A stretch of DNA of 6,728 nucleotides from an uncultured Marinosulfonomonas sp. GTDB taxonomy: Bacteria > Pseudomonadota > Alphaproteobacteria > Rhodobacterales > Rhodobacteraceae. Position 1 is the stretch's first letter; every line of letters starts with the position of its first letter. The stretch lies in assembly GCA_947311455.1 (NCBI GenBank), contig CAMZKY010000106.1:1-6728 (forward strand), in the 5' to 3' direction. The position numbers were made by a program, and so were the translations under genes. The notes beneath the pieces are model-generated. The model was not told the DNA's origin. It saw only the letters and a list, made by a program, of their open reading frames with translations, and searched no databases. Below, piece after piece: positions 1 to 5,419 of the stretch.

Positions 1-409
1 CGTCATAAGACAGGGCAATTTGCAGGGGCCGTTTGATACCGCGTTTCAGGGCCAAAGGCACCGCCGCCAGCGCCAGCGCGTCAAAGCCTTTCATATCACA
101 GGTGCCACGGCCAAAATATTTGCCGTCTTTTTCCACCACTTTAAACGGGTCACTCTCCCAATCCTGCCCCTCAACCGGCACAACATCCGTATGGCCCGAC
201 AAAACCACACCGCCTTCAACCTCGGGGCCAACATTGGCGTAAAGATTGGTTTTGGTGCCATCAGCATTTGGTACGCGGTGCGAGGTAACGCCGTGGCTGG
301 CAAGGTATTCTTCGACCCATACAATTAGATCAAGATTGGAAGCGGAACTTACAGTCGGGAATGAAATCAGTTTTTCCATGATTTCATAAGCAGTTAGATT
401 TTGTGGCAT
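1..409 (-). CDS. argE: Acetylornithine deacetylase (ArgE-type M20 metallopeptidase), N-terminal part, runs off the left edge
   Basis: I translated the minus strand from an ATG at 409-407 and found 136 open codons to the window edge; the C-terminal part lies outside. ArgE is a cytoplasmic zinc enzyme that removes acetyl from N-acetyl-L-ornithine in arginine synthesis; the M20 family also includes DapE and carboxypeptidase G2-like enzymes. The residues seen fit the M20 catalytic domain: SGHTDVVP at 71-78, with H73 and D75 as metal ligand and catalytic-site Asp, then GRGTCDMKGF at 100-109, with D105 as the bridging metal ligand. The H-x-D to D spacing (D75 to D105, 30 residues) is that of ArgE. 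A Shine-Dalgarno-like AAAGGG (420-415 on this strand) lies five bases before the ATG. The gene is divergent from the peptide transporter, so its real substrate could be an imported acylated compound instead of acetylornithine. Family confidence is high; exact substrate is moderate. Confidence 0.87.
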   Translation of the reverse strand, partial: MPQNLTAYEIMEKLISFPTVSSASNLDLIVWVEEYLASHGVTSHRVPNADGTKTNLYANVGPEVEGGVVLSGHTDVVPVEGQDWESDPFKVVEKDGKYFGRGTCDMKGFDALALAAVPLALKRGIKRPLQIALSYD

Positions 410-430
410 GATGACCCTTTGTCAATTGAT

Positions 431-456
431 GCCGCAAGGTGGGGCGGAGTTGCGGC
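431..456 (-). repeat. Inverted repeat in the argE leader
   Basis: GCCGCAA at 431-437 pairs perfectly with TTGCGGC at 450-456, giving a 7-base-pair stem around a 12-base loop. On the argE transcript it would sit about 22 bases upstream of the ATG, just ahead of the AAAGGG ribosome site, so it could influence translation. A direct repeat GCAAGGT (434-440 and 455-461) overlaps it. No known riboswitch is recognised. Confidence 0.4.
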
Positions 457-487
457 AAGGTCAAGGGGACAAGTTGAATTTTGTGCA

Positions 488-514
488 TTTGGTCAAATAT
501 TGACGTTTGGTTAA
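488..514. repeat. Direct repeat TTTGGTYAA flanking a 13-base inverted repeat
   Basis: TTTGGTCAA at 488-496 recurs as TTTGGTTAA at 506-514, an 18-base period. Overlapping the first copy is the inverted repeat GTCAAATATTGAC at 492-504 (five-base arms, three-base centre). It lies about 80-105 bases upstream of the argE start, a plausible operator position. The binding factor is unknown. Confidence 0.35.
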
Positions 515-521
515 GAAGTTA

Positions 522-534
522 GCGGTTGAACCGC
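522..534. repeat. Perfect 6+1+6 inverted repeat GCGGTTGAACCGC
   Basis: Two six-base arms, GCGGTT and AACCGC, flank a single G. The one-base centre is too tight for an RNA hairpin, so if functional it is more likely a site for a dimeric DNA-binding protein. It lies 8 bases to the right of the 488-514 repeat cluster. Confidence 0.35.
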
Positions 535-631
535 GGAATTTTCCTGCTAACCTGATCTTCATCGAAAATCGACCATGGCAAATTCTGGCATAGGATCGGT
601 TGACAAACTAATGACTGGGGAGTCTGCATAT

Positions 632-668
632 GCCCGATCGGGCGCTGCCCGTCCTTATTTTTAAGGAC
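632..668 (+). promoter_or_regulatory. Overlapping inverted repeats upstream of the binding-protein promoter
   Basis: Three dyads overlap: the 12-base palindrome GCCCGATCGGGC (632-643); a CGGGC-GCT-GCCCG stem-loop (639-651); and GTCCTTA-TTTT-TAAGGAC (651-668), a perfect 7-base-pair stem with a 4-base loop. The middle CGGGC can pair either with GCCCG at 632-636 or with GCCCG at 647-651. The middle stem is followed by a T-rich tract (652-662), so it has some look of an intrinsic terminator. Such sharing of arms is typical of attenuators but also arises in clustered operators. It lies 63 bases upstream of the best promoter (731-760), so it would affect only longer transcripts. Confidence 0.4.
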
Positions 669-678
669 AATCAGCTAA

Positions 679-719
679 ATTTACCACGCGGTGCGGCCTT
701 GGGCTGTCACGCGGTAAAT
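679..719. repeat. Inverted repeat ATTTACC/GGTAAAT containing direct repeats CACGCGGT
   Basis: ATTTACC (679-685) and GGTAAAT (713-719) are perfect inverted copies 27 bases apart. Inside and overlapping them, the eight-base word CACGCGGT occurs twice on the same strand (685-692 and 708-715), 23 bases start to start. The cluster ends 11 bases before the -35 box of the predicted operon promoter, a usual place for an activator site. Confidence 0.4.
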
Positions 720-730
720 CATGCGCGACC

Positions 731-760
731 TTGTCATTGTTTACCTGAAATCTTTAGAAT
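731..760 (+). promoter_or_regulatory. Predicted sigma-70 promoter of the ABC transporter operon
   Basis: The -35 box TTGTCA (731-736, five of six consensus bases) is followed after 18 bases by the -10 box TAGAAT (755-760, five of six). Transcription would start near 767, giving a leader of about 48 bases before the ATG at 815. A short inverted repeat AGAAT-CA-ATTCT (756-767) overlaps the -10 box and the expected start point and could be an operator. The call is by eye from box quality and spacing. Confidence 0.6.
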
Positions 761-800
761 CAATTCTCGGGAACACGGGTAATTTCCATTAATAATCAAC

Positions 801-806
801 AAGGAG
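801..806 (+). promoter_or_regulatory. Ribosome binding site AAGGAG that fixes the binding-protein start at 815
   Basis: AAGGAG lies eight bases before the ATG at 815. An alternative in-frame GTG at 806 overlaps the last base of this site and would have no ribosome site of its own, so the ATG start is preferred. Confidence 0.8.
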
Positions 807-814
807 TGAAAACT

Positions 815-2512
815 ATGAATGTAAAAACAATTCTTATGGGGGCTGCCTGTGCCTTTGCAATGGCCCCGGCGGCCATGGCGGAACGCGGTTCCGACGGCAA
901 GCTGAACATCATTTATTGGCAAGCGCCTTCCACCATGAACCTGTATCTGTCCGGCGGCACAAAAGAGCAGCACGCGGCATCACTGGTTCTGGAACCCCTT
1001 GCACGTTACGACGAAAACGGTGCGATTGTGCCTTGGCTGGTGGACGAAGTGCCAACAGTGGCCAATGGCGGCGTTGCAGCCGATCTGAAATCCATCACAT
1101 GGAAATTGTCCGACGGCATCAAATGGTCTGACGGCACAGCCCTGACATCAAAAGATGTTAAATTCACATGGGAATATTGCACCGATCCAGATGGCGGTTG
1201 TTCGAACTCCAACTATTTCGAAGGCATTTCCAGCATCGACACACCTGATGATTCAACCGTTGTCATCAACTTTAGCGAACCAAAACCATTCCCCTATGGC
1301 GCGTTTGTCGGAGCCAACACTCCGATCATCCAAGCCGCACAATTTGCCAATTGCGTTGGGGCCAAAGCCCAAGAATGTACAACAGAAAATTTTGCACCAA
1401 TCGGTACTGGCGCATTTAAAGTTTCTGAATTCCGTCCAAATGACGTGATTTCTTTTGTGGCAAACGAAAACTACCGCGATGCAAACAAACCGGCCTTTGC
1501 GGAAATCAACTTCAAAGGTGGCGGCGATGCGGCAGCCTCTGGTCGTTCGGTTCTGGAAACTGGCGAATATGATTACGCGTGGAACCTACAGCTGGCTCCA
1601 GATGTTCTTGCTGCAATGGCTGCCAAAGGCAAAGGCCAAGTGGTCTCCGGTTTCGGTACATCTGTTGAACGTATCATGATCAACCTGACAGACCCAAGCC
1701 CCGAAGCTGGCGACGCACGCGGCACAGTTGCTGCCCCGCATCCGTTCCTGTCTGACATCAACGTGCGTAAAGCGCTTTCAATGGCGATTGACCGTGCCTT
1801 GCTGACCGACATCGGCTATGGCGCAACAGGTAAACCAACCTGTAATGTGCTGCCGGCCCCTGCAATCTATGCCTCAACAGCAAATGACGCATGCCTGACA
1901 CAAGACATTGCCGGTGCAAACAAACTGCTGGATGACGCCGGTTGGGTTCGCGGTAGCGACGGCATTCGCGCCAAAGACGGCGTGCGTCTAAAGGTTCTTT
2001 ACCAAACATCCACAAACGCGGTTCGTCAGGATTACCAAGCGCTGATCAAACAGTGGTGGAACGAACTGGGTGTCGAAGTAGAGCTTCGCAATATTTCGGC
2101 GTCTGTTTTCTTTGGTTCCGATCCGGGTTCAAACGATACATTCCAAAAATTCTTTGCAGATATTGAAATGTATACCAACAACTATTCCGGCACCGATCCA
2201 GAAGCCTATATGGCGGGTTGGACATGTAAAGAAGCACCAACACCAGACAACCAATGGCAGGGCAACAACATGCCGCGCTATTGTAACCCGGCATACGAAG
2301 CACTGGTTGCTGAAATGTCTGTAACAGGTGACGTTGAAAAACGTGCGGAATTGGCCAAAGCCATGAACGACATGCTGATGCAAGACTATGTCATGCTCCC
2401 TATCACGCACCGCTCCAGCGTTTCTGCCCGTTCAAACACGCTAAACGGCGTTGTAATGAACGTTTGGGATAGCCAACTTTGGAACGTTGCTGACTGGTCT
2501 CGTGCCAAGTAA
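815..2512 (+). CDS. Peptide/nickel-type ABC transporter periplasmic substrate-binding protein (SBP_bac_5 family)
   Basis: This 565-residue protein should capture a peptide or related ligand in the periplasm and hand it to the permeases encoded downstream. The start is the ATG at 815, behind AAGGAG. Residues 1-22 form a signal peptide (K4, a hydrophobic core, AMA at 20-22 before E23). C12 is not in a proper lipobox, so a soluble periplasmic protein is expected. Family landmarks are WKLSDGIKWSDG near 96-107 with SKDVKFTW after it, PIGTGAFKV near 195-203, and VRKALSMAIDR near 317-327, all typical of DppA/OppA-like proteins. The mature chain has eight cysteines in four neighbouring pairs (122/129, 180/188, 343/360, 471/490), suggesting disulfides. 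Length fits the family. It is first in the operon, directly after the promoter, and is followed by a hairpin that probably makes it the most abundant product. Ligand specificity cannot be read from the sequence, so no symbol is given. Confidence 0.93.
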   Translation: MNVKTILMGAACAFAMAPAAMAERGSDGKLNIIYWQAPSTMNLYLSGGTKEQHAASLVLEPLARYDENGAIVPWLVDEVPTVANGGVAADLKSITWKLSDGIKWSDGTALTSKDVKFTWEYCTDPDGGCSNSNYFEGISSIDTPDDSTVVINFSEPKPFPYGAFVGANTPIIQAAQFANCVGAKAQECTTENFAPIGTGAFKVSEFRPNDVISFVANENYRDANKPAFAEINFKGGGDAAASGRSVLETGEYDYAWNLQLAPDVLAAMAAKGKGQVVSGFGTSVERIMINLTDPSPEAGDARGTVAAPHPFLSDINVRKALSMAIDRALLTDIGYGATGKPTCNVLPAPAIYASTANDACLTQDIAGANKLLDDAGWVRGSDGIRAKDGVRLKVLYQTSTNAVRQDYQALIKQWWNELGVEVELRNISASVFFGSDPGSNDTFQKFFADIEMYTNNYSGTDPEAYMAGWTCKEAPTPDNQWQGNNMPRYCNPAYEALVAEMSVTGDVEKRAELAKAMNDMLMQDYVMLPITHRSSVSARSNTLNGVVMNVWDSQLWNVADWSRAK

Positions 2513-2525
2513 GCGATAATCAATC

Positions 2526-2561
2526 GGGGTGTCCGTTTCGCACGGGCACCCTACCCTTTTT
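2526..2561 (+). terminator. Intercistronic hairpin with T-tract (partial terminator or mRNA-stabilising stem)
   Basis: GGGTGTCCGT (2527-2536) pairs with ACGGGCACCC (2542-2551) as a 10-base-pair GC-rich stem containing one U-G pair, with loop TTCGC; a further G-U pair is possible at the base. Five Ts (2557-2561) follow after a five-base gap. The gap makes it a weaker terminator than the textbook form. Its place, 13 bases after the binding-protein stop and before the permeases, fits the common pattern of lowering permease expression relative to the binding protein or protecting the upstream mRNA. Confidence 0.65.
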
Positions 2562-2591
2562 CATCCAACAGATACATAAACTGAGACGCCG

Positions 2592-3599
2592 ATGTTAACC
2601 TTTACAATTCGCCGACTGATCCTTGCAGTCCCGACGCTTTTGTTTATCTCTCTGGTGATATTTCTATTGCTTCAGCTTGCCCCGGGTGATCCGATGGCAC
2701 AGGTGCCTTTGACGGTCCCCCCCGAAGTGAAAGAACGCATGCGCGAGGCCTTGGGCCTTGGGCAACCCATCCATATTCAATACATTAAGTGGCTGCGCCA
2801 ATTGTTTATAATTGAACCACAGGTTCTGTTCGATCATTTCTTTGGCACAGGCTTTGCCGAAGGCAAACTGCGTGTGATCAGCTGGCAATGGCGTGGGCCG
2901 GTGATGGATGTTGTTGTGCAGCGTCTGCCGCAAACCCTGCTTGTGGTGGGCTTGGCCTATGTGGTTGGTGTGCTGATTGCGATCCCGATCGGGATTTATT
3001 CGGCCTATAAACAATATTCGTTCTTTGATCAGGCCGGCACATTTATTTCCATGGTTGGCTATTCCGTGCCACCATTCTTTTCCGGTGTGGTGGTGATTGT
3101 GATCTTTGCTGTTGGGCTGGGCTGGTTTCCGTCAATTTATGACACAACCCTCGTGGTGAACAGCTGGGATACGTTTATCATCCAGCTGAAACAAATGGTT
3201 ATGCCGGTGATGGTATTGGCGCTGCAAACCACCGCACAAATCAGCCGGTTTATGCGGGCTTCGATGCTCGACAATCTTAATCAGGATTATGTGCGCACCG
3301 CGCGCGCCAAAGGCCTAACCGAAAAAACCGTGGTGTTGGCGCATGTGCTGCGCAACTCGATGATCCCTGTTGTAACGGTAATTGCCTTGGGTGTGCCCGG
3401 GATTTTTGGTGGTGCGATCATCACCGAACAGGTGTTCAAGGTAAACGGCATTGGCCAGTTGCTGATCACCGCCATTCAGGCCAATGATCTGCCCACCGTG
3501 CAAACCATTACCTTCCTGTTTGCCGTTCTTATCGTTCTTTTCAATCTGATTGCCGACATCCTTTACGGGGTGCTTGATCCGAGGATCCGCTATGACTGA
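2592..3599 (+). CDS. Peptide/nickel-type ABC transporter permease, DppB-type
   Basis: This 335-residue inner-membrane protein is one half of the transport channel (BPD_transp_1 fold). It opens with a membrane helix at about 9-29 followed by LAPGDP (29-34), the usual DppB/OppB N-terminus. A periplasmic stretch follows, then helices around 115-138, 150-178, 202-214, 261-278 and 303-326. The cytoplasmic EAA loop that docks on the ATPase is intact: DYVRTARAKGL at 232-242 through HVLRNSMIP at 251-259. The C-terminus LDPRIRYD is typical of the family. The ATG start has only a weak ribosome site (GAG at 2583-2585). The last eight bases overlap the next gene (ATGACTGA), indicating translational coupling. 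An insert at about 71-100 (FIIEPQVLFDHFFGTGF...) is the usual variable periplasmic region. The class assignment is firm; the substrate is unknown. Confidence 0.93.
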   Translation: MLTFTIRRLILAVPTLLFISLVIFLLLQLAPGDPMAQVPLTVPPEVKERMREALGLGQPIHIQYIKWLRQLFIIEPQVLFDHFFGTGFAEGKLRVISWQWRGPVMDVVVQRLPQTLLVVGLAYVVGVLIAIPIGIYSAYKQYSFFDQAGTFISMVGYSVPPFFSGVVVIVIFAVGLGWFPSIYDTTLVVNSWDTFIIQLKQMVMPVMVLALQTTAQISRFMRASMLDNLNQDYVRTARAKGLTEKTVVLAHVLRNSMIPVVTVIALGVPGIFGGAIITEQVFKVNGIGQLLITAIQANDLPTVQTITFLFAVLIVLFNLIADILYGVLDPRIRYD

Positions 3600-4497
3600 T
3601 ACATCACAACCAACAAAAGCCCCGCGCAGCCAATGGTGGGACGTGTGGGATCAATTCAAAACCCACAAAGGGGCTGTTATCGGCGCTACATTCTTTTTGT
3701 TTGTGGTGTTGGCCGTCACCTTTGGCCAGTATCTGTGGACGATTGATGCAACCTACCTTGACATCCGCGCACGCAATCAGGGGCCTAATTGGGGCCACCC
3801 GTTTGGCACCGATCAAATGGGGCGTGATCTGTTTGCGCAGATGTTGCAAGGCGGGCGCACCTCGATTGCTGTAGGCCTGTCTGCGATGATTCTATCGCTG
3901 GTTCTGGGCACCTTTGTCGGGGTTGTGGCGGGGTATTTCAAAAAACTGGACGGTATTTTGATGCGCCTCACAGATTTGTTTCTGGCCTTGCCATTGCTGC
4001 CCCTTTTGCTGGTAATCATCATGCTGTTTCGTGATCCATTGCGCAACGCGTTCGGGCCGGAAACCGGCATCTTTATCCTGATTGTTTCAGTGATTGGCAT
4101 TACCAGCTGGATGCCCACCGCGCGCATTGTGCGTGGCGATGTGCTGGCCCTGAAGGAGCGCGAATTTGTTCTGTCGGCCCGTTCCATCGGCACCGGCCCA
4201 CGCCATATGATATTTCGCCATATCCTGCCCAACGTGATGTCGCCAATTATGGTGTCGGCCACCTTGGGGATTGCCAACGCAATTATCACCGAAAGCGCGC
4301 TGTCTTTCCTTGGCCTTGGCTTTCCTTCAGATTTTCCCACATGGGGCCGCTTGCTGAATGATAGCGTTGTCTATATGCAGCAGTACCCAGAACGCGTTAT
4401 GTGGCCCGGCATGGCGATTTCCCTAACCGTGCTTGCGGTAAACTACATGGGAGACGGCCTGCGCGACGCGCTTGATCCTCGTATCCGTGGACGCTAG
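3592..4497 (+). CDS. Peptide/nickel-type ABC transporter permease, DppC-type
   Basis: This 301-residue inner-membrane protein is the second half of the channel, pairing with the DppB-type protein. The cytoplasmic N-terminus precedes a helix at about 28-50; the family motif FGTDQMGRD lies at 71-79; further helices lie around 91-114, 125-146, 158-178, 217-235 and 273-288. The EAA loop is complete: EFVLSARSIG at 191-200 and FRHILPN at 208-214. SFLGLGF (238-244), WGRLL (251-255) and the end GDGLRDALDPRIRGR are also typical. I chose the ATG at 3592 over an upstream TTG at 3550 because GAGG (3581-3584) stands seven bases before it and it overlaps the preceding stop by eight bases, a coupled start. 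The ribosome site lies within the codons for the final DPRIR of the upstream permease. Its 3' end overlaps the next reading frame. Confidence 0.93.
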   Translation: MTDTSQPTKAPRSQWWDVWDQFKTHKGAVIGATFFLFVVLAVTFGQYLWTIDATYLDIRARNQGPNWGHPFGTDQMGRDLFAQMLQGGRTSIAVGLSAMILSLVLGTFVGVVAGYFKKLDGILMRLTDLFLALPLLPLLLVIIMLFRDPLRNAFGPETGIFILIVSVIGITSWMPTARIVRGDVLALKEREFVLSARSIGTGPRHMIFRHILPNVMSPIMVSATLGIANAIITESALSFLGLGFPSDFPTWGRLLNDSVVYMQQYPERVMWPGMAISLTVLAVNYMGDGLRDALDPRIRGR

Positions 4498-4996
4498 CAT
4501 CAATACCCGCCTCTGGATTGGTCTGGCAGCTTTGGCTCCGGTCTGGGTGTTGTTTATGTGGCTGGGGGAGGATCCGTTCACCGTTGACACGAGCCTTGCC
4601 AATGCGCCATCTTTTACCGATGTGTATCCGCTTGGCACCGATGATCTGGGCCGAGATATCATGGCAAGGCTTGCCCTTGCGACCCTAAACTCGATTAAGG
4701 TTGCTTTGCTATCCACTTTGGTTGCGCTTGTTGTCTCATATCTACTTGCATGGATCATAAGAGAAAAAATGCCGCCGCTAAGCGCAACGCTTTCGCGCAT
4801 TTTAACAGGGGTTTTAATCGCTGTCTGGATGGCCCCGTTTGTTTATGCGTCTGTTATCATATCAACAGCAGATCACCCCGCTCAATATGCCCGCATCGCA
4901 CTGATTATCCTTCCGACAATTGTTGCCGCCGGCTTGATAATTGGCATACGAAAAGAACAAAGCTTTGCTGCAGAAACCAATCGCCGTGATCTTTGA
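4487..4996 (+). CDS. Divergent third ABC permease, N-terminal piece (ends at in-frame TGA)
   Basis: This 169-residue reading frame resembles the first half of a DppC-type permease: helix at about 7-27, YPLGTDDLGRD at 47-57 (the family motif), helix at 69-91, LSRILTGVLIAVWMAPF aligning by eye with the third DppC helix at 104-118, and a further helix at 136-154. It stops at TGA 4994-4996 within a hydrophilic stretch (KEQSFAAETNRRDL). The same frame continues open beyond that codon into the C-terminal half of a permease (5018-5410), so the two are probably one ancestral gene: the joined length, about 307 residues, matches the 301 of the neighbouring DppC. No good ribosome site is present. I give the GTG at 4487, overlapping the preceding stop by 11 bases; a TTG at 4472 is the alternative. 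It could be a pseudogene, a split gene or a readthrough gene. Permease ancestry is quite sure; function is not. Confidence 0.65.
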   Translation: MDASINTRLWIGLAALAPVWVLFMWLGEDPFTVDTSLANAPSFTDVYPLGTDDLGRDIMARLALATLNSIKVALLSTLVALVVSYLLAWIIREKMPPLSATLSRILTGVLIAVWMAPFVYASVIISTADHPAQYARIALIILPTIVAAGLIIGIRKEQSFAAETNRRDL

Positions 4997-5024
4997 ACAG
5001 GGATTGGTTGGCGCGTTTTGCGCC
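4994..5024 (+). other. In-frame TGA followed by a small GC hairpin inside the third permease
   Basis: TGA at 4994-4996 is in frame with the open sequence on both sides. Thirteen bases later GGCGC (5010-5014) pairs with GCGCC (5020-5024) around the loop GTTTT. The codon is one base change from CGA (Arg), GGA (Gly) or TGG (Trp). The hairpin also covers the only early start-like codon of the downstream piece (TTG at 5018). This may be a plain nonsense mutation; recoding is considered under findings. Confidence 0.5.
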
Positions 5025-5410
5025 TGTTGGCGGCGTTTGCCTACCTCCCCTATATCCTTGTGGTATTCACGTTGGCCGCACCGATGATTTACGGGACAGG
5101 AACGCCTTTTCCAGCCAGCGTGGTTTTGGGGCTGGCTTTGGTTCCATTTCTGTTTCGCACGGCTCTTTCGGCCCCGCAGGCAATCATATTCGGCCTCCCG
5201 TCAACACTTGCCTGGGCGATCCTTGCCGGATTTTTCCTCAGCGCAATTGGCTTTGGCGCGTCTTACGAAGGCCTGGTTTTGGGGCGCCTATTTGCCGACG
5301 GGCATCCAATGACCTATTCGGCCAGCCTTGTTGTGCTTGTATTGTTGGCCGTCGGGTTGGTGATGCTGGGCGACTGGATCAGATTGCGGTTTTATGATCG
5401 CCTAACCTAA
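5018..5410 (+). CDS. Divergent third ABC permease, C-terminal piece
   Basis: This 130-residue frame has four hydrophobic segments (about 3-24, 31-50, 61-80 and 101-119) and ends GDWIRLRFYDRLT, which lines up with GDGLRDALDPR at the DppC end. Upstream of that, FLSAIGFG (73-80) and LGRLFADG (88-95) match SFLGLGF and WGRLLND of the neighbouring DppC. The consensus EAA loop is not present: RTALSAPQAIIFGLPS (47-62) can be laid against the DppC segment ending RHILPN, but it is shorter and lacks the key Gly and Asn. The frame is the same as that of 4487-4996, from which it is parted only by TGA and seven codons. The first start-like codon is TTG at 5018 with no convincing ribosome site, so independent translation is doubtful. 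Most likely it is the detached second half of one gene; it is the last gene of the operon. Confidence 0.6.
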   Translation: MRLLAAFAYLPYILVVFTLAAPMIYGTGTPFPASVVLGLALVPFLFRTALSAPQAIIFGLPSTLAWAILAGFFLSAIGFGASYEGLVLGRLFADGHPMTYSASLVVLVLLAVGLVMLGDWIRLRFYDRLT

Positions 5411-5419
5411 GGCAAATTT

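Larger units (their letters stand above)
410..814. other. Divergent intergenic region between argE and the ABC transporter operon
   Basis: This 405-base stretch has no gene I can support. It holds the start signals of both flanking genes: an AAAGGG ribosome site for argE at the left end, and a promoter (731-760) plus an AAGGAG ribosome site (801-806) for the binding protein at the right end. Between them are several inverted repeats, listed separately. A perfect TTGACA at 600-605 lacks a convincing -10 partner. No clear argE promoter was found. The density of dyads suggests regulator binding or RNA folding, but no regulator family can be named. Confidence 0.8.

Noticed and set aside
20..328. 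A 102-codon plus-strand frame at the left edge
   Set aside because: The opposite strand encodes the clear ArgE-type M20 metal-site motifs over the same bases.
576..590. TGGCA-N5-TGGCA resembling a sigma-54 promoter
   Set aside because: The GG-to-GC spacing is one base short and the -12 element reads TGGC, not TTGC.
600..631. Perfect TTGACA at 600-605 as a promoter
   Set aside because: No acceptable -10 box lies 16-19 bases downstream; the nearest hexamers match only two of six positions.
575..664. A 29-codon ATG frame in the intergenic region, overlapping the 632-668 dyads, as a possible leader peptide
   Set aside because: There is no ribosome site before its ATG, and no run of regulatory codons. 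It lies well upstream of the best promoter.
806..814. GTG at 806 as the start of the binding protein
   Set aside because: It overlaps the AAGGAG site; the ATG at 815 is at ideal spacing and gives a normal signal peptide.
3550..3591. TTG at 3550 as the start of the DppC-type permease
   Set aside because: It would overlap the upstream gene by 50 bases without a ribosome site; the ATG at 3592 has GAGG at seven bases.
3813..4340. A 175-codon open frame on the minus strand
   Set aside because: It lies wholly inside the well-supported DppC-type gene and its translation looks like no protein family; it is a shadow frame.
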